A DNA stretch of 64,000 nucleotides, from the NCBI GenBank assembly GCA_022457155.1, contig JAJGOT010000470.1:491001-555000 (forward strand), given 5' to 3'. Shown in pieces: positions 55,301 through 58,300 of this stretch. The translations under genes were made by a program, and so were the position numbers. Position 1 is the first letter of the stretch. Each line of letters begins with the position of its first letter. The notes beneath the pieces are model-generated. The model saw nothing but the letters and a program-made list of their open reading frames with translations, did not search any database and was not told the DNA's origin. This DNA is from Cladopsammia gracilis (Eukaryota; Cnidaria; Anthozoa; Scleractinia; Dendrophylliidae).

Positions 55301-58300
55301 GCAATGTCGTCCACTGTCATATCCTTTAGACTCGAACGATCCATTCTTATTAGAAAAAAGAAGCTTTCTTAACTTGAACTTGACCTTCTTGTTCTGGCAC
55401 GAAACTCCCGCGAATGAACTGTCCACGTCGCACGCTTGGTCTTAAGCCAAGCACGATACGAAAGTTGATACATAAAAGAGATAACGAAACTGGTTCAAAC
55501 TAGATTTATATGAAAGAGATTTTTGTTGAGGATAACAGACACCTGTTTATTAAGCGAAAACAAACTACTGTTATCTGTGGAAGGGTAAATGCGGTTGTTG
55601 TCATGTATAACGCAACCACACGAGTCACGTGTGATAGTATAAACTATTATCATGCAAAGGTGTAGTTAAGGTAATTCCCTGGAAAAAGAATCTGTCATAG
55701 ATTTGTAATGAAACTTGGCACAAATATTGAACAAGTCATGAAGGTTCCAAAATTACAACAAAAATGAGGGGTCACCGTGCTCGTTTTAGTGGTATACTGC
55801 TGACGAATACAGTGTTTAAAGGCATTTTCAGGCAATAACCGCGTGAAGCTAATATGCTCAATATTTCCACTGCATATTGATATTTCGCGTATAAGTTGAC
55901 AATTTTTACACATGTATGATCGTCTGTATCATAGAAAACGTGTCCAAAAAGCTTCAAATTTACTGAACACTCGAACAGTAGACGGTTGCTTGGTGTGCGG
56001 TCCTCTACCCAAAATGGCTTTCTTCGTAGGATTTCTATAAACTGTGCAAAATCTGATCATAGATTTTTGCTCACTTTTTAAATTTGCGTTGGGAACACTG
56101 TCCTGATTGAATTTATGCAGTATAAAATGGGGGTCACCGTGCTCGATTTTGCGCTAGCGCTCACAGAGTCCTTTTCTATCGTGGGAAAGGCCGGCTTTCC
56201 TCACAAAAGCCGCCATTTTTTTCAATCTGATGTCGCAATGTTTATGCGCAGTAGGGATGCGCAGTGCAAAACCAGGGAATCACCTTAAATGAAGCCGGGA
56301 CAGTTATATTTCCATTTCTGGGAGTAAGTTATTATATAATTAGATGAAATACGAGAAAGTTTTAACAAAAGATTAAACTAAAGTGCCAGTCGGCTTAGCA
56401 GAATAAAACTAAACAATATACGCATTCTTCACAGCGTAAAATGCGTGACTATCTCGGCCCTTTGCACTTTGCACATTCAGCGGACGGGGATTGTTTTACT
56501 TCATGGATGATATTACCTGGATATCAGCGAAAGCGCGCGAAAATCTATGTTGACACAACCGCTCTCTCCCTATGCGAAAAATTCTCGAATCGGTAACACA
56601 AATTCGCCAGTTTACGTGAGAAAATCTCTGCCATTCGACACAAATTATATATCCGCGTAAACGTCAAATATTTAATTCTTATAATCAGCAGGTAACAGAC
56701 CGATTCCTTTATTAGAGCGAGCGGAGAAAAGTAAAATATACCAAACTATACACTTTTACGAATCAGACACCACACAAAGCCTAAATAGAACCCCTAACCT
56801 GCCATTTCAGCCAATTGCATTGATGCTATTTTAGTACTGTGATGTTATACCTAATTTGGCATTTTCCACAAAGCCAAAACAAAACCCTTAACCTGCCATT
56901 TCAGCCAATTGTATTGGTGCTATTTCAGTACTGTGGTGTTATACCTAATTTGGCATTTTCCACAAAGCCTAAACAGAACCCGTAACCTGCCATTTCAGCC
57001 AATTGTATTGGTGCTATTTCAGTACTGTGGTGTTATACCTAATGTGGCATTTTCCACAAAGCCAAAAAAGAACCCCTAACCTGCCATTTCAACGAATTAT
57101 ATTGGTGCTATTTCAGTACTGTAATTTTATACCTAGTTTGGCACTTTCCTCAAAGCCGCAATGGAACCCTTTAACCTGCCATTTCAGCCAATTGTATTGG
57201 TGCTATTTCCGTACTGTGGTGTTATACCTAATTTGGCATTTTCCACAAAGCCTAAACAGAACCCCTAACCTGCCATTTCAGCCAATTGTATTGGTGCTAT
57301 TTCAATACTGTGGTGTTATACCTAATTTGGCATTTTCCACAAAGCCAAAACGGAACCCCTGACCTGCCATTTCAGCCAATTGTATTGGTGCTATTTCAAT
57401 ACTGTGGTGTTATACCTAATTTGGCATTTTCCACAAAGCCTAAACAGAACCCCTAACCTGCCATTTCAGACAATTGTTTTGGTGCTATTTCAGTACTGTG
57501 GTGTTATACCTAATTTGGCATTTTCCACAAAGCCAAAACGGAACCCCTGACCTGCCATTTCAGCCAATTGTGTTGGTGCTATTTTAGTTCTGCGGTGTTA
57601 TACCAAATTTGGCATTTTTCACAAAGCCAAAAGGAAACCACTGACCTGCTATGTCAGCCAATTGTATTGGTGCTATTTTAGTACTGTGGTGTTATACCTA
57701 ATTTGGCATTTTACTCAAAGCCGAAATGGAACCCTTAAACTGCTATTTCAGCCAATTGTATTGGTGCTATTTTAGTACTGTGGTGTTATACCTAATTTGG
57801 CATTTTACTCAAAGCCGAAATGGAACCCTTAACCTGCTATTTCAGCCAATTGTATTGGTGCTCTTTTAGTGCTGTGGTGTTATACCTAATTTGGCATTTT
57901 CTACAAAGCCGAAACAGAACCCCTGACCTGCCATTTCAGCCAATTGTATTGGTGCTCTTTTAGTACTGTGGTGTTATACCTAATTTGGCATTTTCCACAA
58001 AGCCAAAACGGAACCCCTGACCTGCCATTTCAGCCAGTTGTATTGGTGCTATTTTAGTTCTGCGGTGTTATAGCTAATTTGGCATTTTCCACAAAGCCAA
58101 AACGGAACCTTGACATGCCACTTCAGTCAATTGTATTGGTGCTATTTTAGTACTGTGGTGTTATACCTAATTTGGCATTTTCCACAAAGCCAAAACAGAA
58201 CCCCTGACCTGCCATTTCAGCCAGTTGTATTGGTGCTATTTTAATACCGTGGTGTTATACCTAATTTGGCATTTTCCTAAAAGCCGAAACGGAACCTTGA

